Origin: JSC-12 sp033764965
Lineage (GTDB): Bacteria > Cyanobacteriota > Cyanobacteriia > Leptolyngbyales > Leptolyngbyaceae
Assembly (NCBI GenBank): GCA_033764965.1
Contig: JANRIN010000012.1
Coordinates: forward strand, 1 to 27,465
Direction of reading: 5' to 3'
DNA: 27,465 bases
Shown here: positions 24,346-27,465 of the stretch, in pieces
How the letters are laid out: each line of letters starts with the position of its first letter
How positions within the stretch are numbered: the first letter of the stretch is position 1
Notes under the pieces: model-generated
Seen by the model: only the letters and a program-made list of their open reading frames with translations
What the model was told of the DNA's origin: nothing
Database searches by the model: none
Program-made: the position numbers and the translations under genes

Positions 24346-24392
24346 CTTAGGGAATAAACTCAACTAAAAGCCCAAAGTTTTATTCCCTAAGT
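24345..24392. repeat. 14-bp perfect inverted repeat after the 81-residue ORF
   Basis: ACTTAGGGAATAAA (24345-24358) and its exact reverse complement TTTATTCCCTAAGT (24379-24392) are separated by 20 bases. The left arm begins in the TGA stop codon. No T-run follows the right arm, so it is either a processed-mRNA end or a DNA-binding site, not a clear terminator. Confidence 0.55.
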
Positions 24393-24399
24393 TAGCTTC

Positions 24400-24414
24400 A
24401 GAGCTACCGCTCCA
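24400..24414 (+). repeat. Copy 1 of a repeated GAGC-TWCC-GCTC hairpin
   Basis: AGAGCTACCGCTCCA, which can fold GAGC/GCTC around a four-base loop. The same 15-mer with one change lies at 26162-26176 in the leader of another small gene. This copy is 33 bases before the ATG at 24447. Confidence 0.4.
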
Positions 24415-24446
24415 ACGCTCTCAAATCTTTAAATCTCTACAGCACT

Positions 24447-24887
24447 ATGGAGCACTATCTCAACTTCAACTTGGTTGGTGAACCTCATCGCTTTCATGTG
24501 AGTCTTCCTTGGAGCAATCTACACGCCGTAAATTTCAATGCTATTGATGCACATCTAAAAAGCGTGGTGCCAGAGGTGATATACGATCGCACTCGCAAAC
24601 TTAAACCCAGCGATCGCACACCAGAACCTGAAAGCATTGACTTTCATAACTGGCTTCGACAAGCGCAGACCAAGCAGGACATTGTAATGAACCCCTATCA
24701 ACAAGAACTCGCCAAATTGATTGGTGGTCAAGTCCATCAGGCAGGCTTAACCCAAGATGGCTACCCTTATCTGATTATCAAACAACCAGATACAGAAGTA
24801 TTCTTCTATGTCATCGCTCAGGCAAACCCAGAAGGCGCGAACGCCGGGTTCCTACATATCACTGAACGAACAGGAAACGCTATTTAA
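24447..24887 (+). CDS. Unknown protein, 146 residues
   Basis: No recognised domain. The protein starts MEHYLNFNLVGEPHRFHVSL, is mainly beta/alpha mixed, and its C-terminal half (LAKLIGGQVHQAGLTQDGYPYLIIKQPDTEVFFYVIAQAN, quoted in parts) looks like a small folded beta sheet. It carries HIP1 GCGATCGC at about 24611, and is on the same strand as its neighbours, with 67 bases before the PP-loop gene. No strong ribosome-binding site is visible. It may be an accessory of the enzymes that follow; that is inference from position. Confidence 0.6.
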   Translation: MEHYLNFNLVGEPHRFHVSLPWSNLHAVNFNAIDAHLKSVVPEVIYDRTRKLKPSDRTPEPESIDFHNWLRQAQTKQDIVMNPYQQELAKLIGGQVHQAGLTQDGYPYLIIKQPDTEVFFYVIAQANPEGANAGFLHITERTGNAI

Positions 24888-24953
24888 GAACCTCTATCTC
24901 CTTTCTGCTATCTCCTTTAGGCATTTGTCTGGAGGATTTTTTATCTCCGTACC

Positions 24954-26129
24954 ATGATTCCTCAACTGCATCTCCTCAATTGGGGTATGGGAGTCGAGAG
25001 CACAGCAATCCTCGTGCGTTGGATGCTGGAGCCTCAACTTCGTCCCTTCAATGACTTCCACAATCTGATTGTGCTAACCGCGCAAACTGGTGATGAGATC
25101 GATGAAACCAAATACTTGTGCGAAAATTATCTCTTCCCATTAATGCAGGAGCGCAAGGTTCGATTGGTGCAGATTGCTAAAGCTTCTGCCAGCAAGCGAG
25201 ATGGTTACATCATTCTCAGTGACACTCACCAACCTTACGAGCTGCATACTGAAGGATACTTTCCCCTCAGTCATGACCTAATTCAGTCTGGAACTGTGCC
25301 TCGGTTAGGACGACCTCACATCTGTGCCCAACGCTGGAAAGGGGAAGTACTTGATGCCTGGATCACAGATCATATTACAGAAGCTTTTGGTCCATATTTG
25401 GGTTACAACGCTGATGAGACCAAACGAGCTGGTAAAGCTGACGGCTATACCTGCCAAGGACACCAGTTTCTCTATCCGCTCATCGAATGGAGATGGACAC
25501 GCGATGATTGCATTGAGTATCTCTATCGAACGCTCGGAGTTCTTTGGAGAAAATCTGCCTGTAGCTATTGCCCATTTCAACAGAAACAAGCGGCGATCGC
25601 CCGCTATGATCGTGATCCCAAAGCCGCAGGATTCACACTGCTGATGGAGATGAACGCCCTGGCGTTTAATCCGCGAATGCACTTATTCTCATCAGGCACT
25701 GCTTACGACCTGATGGCAAAAAGTGGTAATCAGGCTGCCTTTGATGAATTAGAGCAGCTATTACAGCAATTACAGTGGGCAATCTATCATGTGCAACGCA
25801 CTTACAAACAACTAATTGGGGAGAACGGTAAGTCCTACGTCAACTCCGATCGCAACGTGGTTCTCATCAATGAAGGCAACAAAGCTCAGATGGAATCCAA
25901 GTTAGAAGCGATTTGCCAACGTCATCATGTCCCAGTAGAAGACCTGTATGGCAAACGATGCTATCGCTACCAACGCCAAGAAGGCGTTTATCCAGCTTTT
26001 GAGGAGTTTTATGTCGTTGCTCCCAAGCTGGCAAAAAACAAATGCCGTAACCTAAAAGCTTTTGACCAACATTGGAGAGAACTGACAGGACCTAGTAAAC
26101 CTGTCCAATTGGACCTGTTTGTCCCCTAA
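24954..26129 (+). CDS. PAPS reductase-like PP-loop ATPase with CxxC motif
   Basis: A 391-residue PP-loop (HUP) nucleotidyl-activating protein. The N-terminal LLNWGMGVESTAILVRW contains the PP-loop variant GMGVEST, similar to the SGGxxS motif of the phosphoadenosine phosphosulfate reductase/DndC/thiolase group. A later C124 (ICAQRWK) and a C203-S-Y-C206-P-F motif resemble the Cys set found in phage PAPS-reductase-like proteins, which may bind Zn or an iron-sulfur cluster. The C-terminal 190 residues are helical and less conserved in my recollection. Members activate a substrate by adenylation and often act on nucleic acids or sulfur transfer; the substrate here is unknown. GGAGG sits about 20 bases upstream, too far for a normal site. 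It lies in a run with a TGT/DpdA-like gene 389 bases later. Confidence 0.8.
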   Translation: MIPQLHLLNWGMGVESTAILVRWMLEPQLRPFNDFHNLIVLTAQTGDEIDETKYLCENYLFPLMQERKVRLVQIAKASASKRDGYIILSDTHQPYELHTEGYFPLSHDLIQSGTVPRLGRPHICAQRWKGEVLDAWITDHITEAFGPYLGYNADETKRAGKADGYTCQGHQFLYPLIEWRWTRDDCIEYLYRTLGVLWRKSACSYCPFQQKQAAIARYDRDPKAAGFTLLMEMNALAFNPRMHLFSSGTAYDLMAKSGNQAAFDELEQLLQQLQWAIYHVQRTYKQLIGENGKSYVNSDRNVVLINEGNKAQMESKLEAICQRHHVPVEDLYGKRCYRYQRQEGVYPAFEEFYVVAPKLAKNKCRNLKAFDQHWRELTGPSKPVQLDLFVP

Positions 26130-26161
26130 CCCCAAGTACAACAGGATGTTGCGATCGCGGT

Positions 26162-26176
26162 AGAGCTTCCGCTCCA
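26162..26176 (+). repeat. Copy 2 of the repeated GAGC-TWCC-GCTC hairpin
   Basis: AGAGCTTCCGCTCCA, 54 bases before ATG 26230; identical to the copy at 24400-24414 except for T instead of A in the loop. Both are in intergenic leaders of small genes in the same cluster. Confidence 0.4.
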
Positions 26177-26229
26177 GACACCTTAGGTGGGCTGTATATC
26201 TTCACCTGTTTACTAATCTGGAGAGGTCT

Positions 26230-26514
26230 ATGTCTGAATCGCCAAACTCAAATCCTCCAACTTTTGTAGTGGTTAAGGTCGATGAACCTTTGCCGTGGTC
26301 AGAGCAGGAGATTTTCTATCCTATTTTGCCAACAGAAGAACCTCATACCTATGGCACACTTCAGAGAGCAGCCGAACTGGTGGCATCCTTGATTGAGGAC
26401 TTTGGCTACACCACCCAAAACACTCGAATTTATCGACTTGTACCTGTTGCTGACGAAGATGCCCTACCAATCATCCAAAACGCTCTGGCAGCTTTGCAAC
26501 AGGATGGTGAGTAG
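26230..26514 (+). CDS. Small unknown protein, 94 residues
   Basis: A 94-residue ORF with a good ribosome-binding site (GGAGAGG five bases before ATG 26230). The protein has a beta-rich N-terminal half (TFVVVKVDEPLPWSEQEIFY) and a helical second half (AAELVASLIEDFGY, LPIIQNALAAL), without known motifs. It is four bases before the start of the TGT/DpdA-like gene, so these two are probably cotranscribed and may act together. Function unknown. Confidence 0.7.
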   Translation: MSESPNSNPPTFVVVKVDEPLPWSEQEIFYPILPTEEPHTYGTLQRAAELVASLIEDFGYTTQNTRIYRLVPVADEDALPIIQNALAALQQDGE

Positions 26515-26518
26515 CTTC

Positions 26519-27262
26519 ATGCGTTTCTACTTCAGTGGGCTCTCTGGCAAAAATGATGCATTGATGTTGCGACAGGCGGGTGTGCATCGAGTCCTTGTGA
26601 ATCCAACAAAAATTCATCTGGCTCAAGAATTTCACAGAGTGGCTTTAGACTCTGATGCCTATCACTACTTCAGGCATGGCGGTACGTTAGATGTGGCTCG
26701 ATACATGGAAGTTGCCGTTTCAGGCAATTATGTTTGGGTGAGTTCCCCTGACGTGATCGGAGATCCAGAAACAACCTATCAAAACTGGGTGATTGCACAC
26801 CAATGGCTCAAGCAAAATTTTAGGAAACCACCTGTCAGAATGGTTCCGGTATGGGGCTGGGGAACGCCCAGGAAATATCTCAACTACTACCTACGATGCA
26901 ACAGGATTGTGGGAATTGGTGGATTAGTGATGCTGATGCGCCAAGGTAAATCTGAAAGCTCAGAAGAACGGGCGATCGCTTACAAAATGCTGCGTCAATT
27001 GAAAACCCTTTGTCAGCAATACCCTCAACGGTTTCATATCTATGGGTGCAACTGGACCGTTGCCCTCAATCATCTACGGGGTTTGGCTTACAGTGCTGAT
27101 AGCAGCCTTGCCTGGGATGGTGCCCGCTATGGATTGATTATTCATACCCGTAACGGTAAACTAATTCGCACACCTGCCTGGAAATTAGGGTTTCAAGGAA
27201 ACCGGGAAGCTCGGTGTATTGTATGCGCCAAAAGCATTCAGCGGTTTACGGCACAGAGGTAA
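26519..27262 (+). CDS. TGT/DpdA-like transglycosylase family protein, short form
   Basis: A 247-residue protein that resembles the tRNA-guanine transglycosylase (TGT) barrel and its DNA-modifying relative DpdA. Visible features are VALDSDAYHYF with D44 (compare LDSGAF in TGT-type proteins), VSSPDVIGDPETTY with D78, VPVWGWGTPRKYLNYY, VGIGGLVML, FHIYGCNW and YSADSSLAWDGARYG. The order and wording of these motifs match the DpdA-type barrel, but the protein is shorter than TGT (about 370 residues) and DpdA, and lacks a recognisable TGT zinc site. ATG 26519 is five bases after the stop of the preceding gene; an in-frame ATG 26504 is the alternative. The stop codon TAA overlaps the next start as TAATG. 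The assignment is by motif recall; the substrate (tRNA or DNA) is not evident. Confidence 0.65.
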   Translation: MRFYFSGLSGKNDALMLRQAGVHRVLVNPTKIHLAQEFHRVALDSDAYHYFRHGGTLDVARYMEVAVSGNYVWVSSPDVIGDPETTYQNWVIAHQWLKQNFRKPPVRMVPVWGWGTPRKYLNYYLRCNRIVGIGGLVMLMRQGKSESSEERAIAYKMLRQLKTLCQQYPQRFHIYGCNWTVALNHLRGLAYSADSSLAWDGARYGLIIHTRNGKLIRTPAWKLGFQGNREARCIVCAKSIQRFTAQR

Positions 27263-27465
27263 TGCGCTATCGCGCTGGTTCATGCAGTGTGATCAAGGCT
27301 ACCTCTATGCAAACTCTGATAACTACTTCTACTCATCACTTAATACTATTAACCCCTACCCATCCTGATCTCTCTCTTGAATCTGAGCAATGTTCAGAAG
27401 AAGACATTAATTCAAACACTCTGATGATTTTGGCAGATATTGAAGCAGAACGAGACTATTACGAA
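27262..27465 (+). CDS. Truncated gene at the right edge, coupled to the TGT-like gene
   Basis: The frame from ATG 27262 (in TAATG with the preceding stop) is open for 68 codons to the window edge, with AGAGG five bases upstream. A later in-frame ATG is at 27307. The visible peptide starts MRYRAGSCSVIKATSMQTL and ends with an acidic stretch (LADIEAERDYYE). No domain is recognisable. It appears to be a third gene of the same operon as the small 94-residue protein and the TGT/DpdA-like protein. Confidence 0.6.
   Translation, partial: MRYRAGSCSVIKATSMQTLITTSTHHLILLTPTHPDLSLESEQCSEEDINSNTLMILADIEAERDYYE

Noticed and set aside
24893..24953. GGAGG about 20 bases before the PP-loop gene as its ribosome-binding site
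   Set aside because: The distance is too large for a normal site; a closer start was not found, so it is left unassigned.

Overview
The window looks like accessory DNA of a filamentous or plasmid-rich cyanobacterium. The octamer GCGATCGC (HIP1, a cyanobacterial genome signature) recurs through most genes, for example near 10680, 12075, 19830 and 22585. The regulators are of the cyanobacterial RppA/RppB type and the AAA ATPase resembles Ycf46. Partition, mobilization and primase genes on one contig point to a mobilizable plasmid or a plasmid-derived island. This is inference; no complete replicon is visible.

Layout. 1-135 is the tail of a truncated gene, possibly FtsH-like. A strong terminator hairpin (298-362) is followed immediately by an ORF-less group II intron (363-1067). 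1230-10572 is a metal-efflux module on the + strand: His-rich RND adaptor, lipoprotein, Cys-rich methyltransferase, RND pump, then the RppA/RppB two-component system. The module is interrupted at 7318-8546 by a segment free of HIP1 sites, carrying two unknown genes. A degenerate copy of a response-regulator 5' end lies at its left edge, so the segment probably entered by insertion or recombination.

10639-14892 holds a Ycf46-like AAA ATPase (- strand), two small unknown proteins with basic N-termini and acidic C-termini behind a structured leader and strong terminators, and a YhcG/DUF1016-type nuclease. 14953-18682 is a compact five-gene - strand operon: an actin-like (ParM/StbA) ATPase, a small possible adaptor, a ParA/MinD-type ATPase, a membrane protein and a lipoprotein. 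Having both cytomotive ATPase classes beside envelope proteins in one operon is unusual.

19119-20469 is a mobilization module: a candidate oriT (inverted repeat abutting a CATCCTG nic-like site), a MobC-like accessory protein and a MOBP-type relaxase. 20525-24060 encodes an archaeo-eukaryotic-type primase and a plasmid RecG helicase, plausibly for replication and recombination. 24100-27465 is a run of small unknown genes around two recognisable enzymes: a PAPS-reductase-like PP-loop ATPase with a CxxC motif, and a short tRNA-guanine-transglycosylase/DpdA-like protein. That neighbourhood is the best candidate for an undescribed system, possibly nucleic-acid base modification; the substrate is not shown by sequence. 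The last gene runs off the end of the window.
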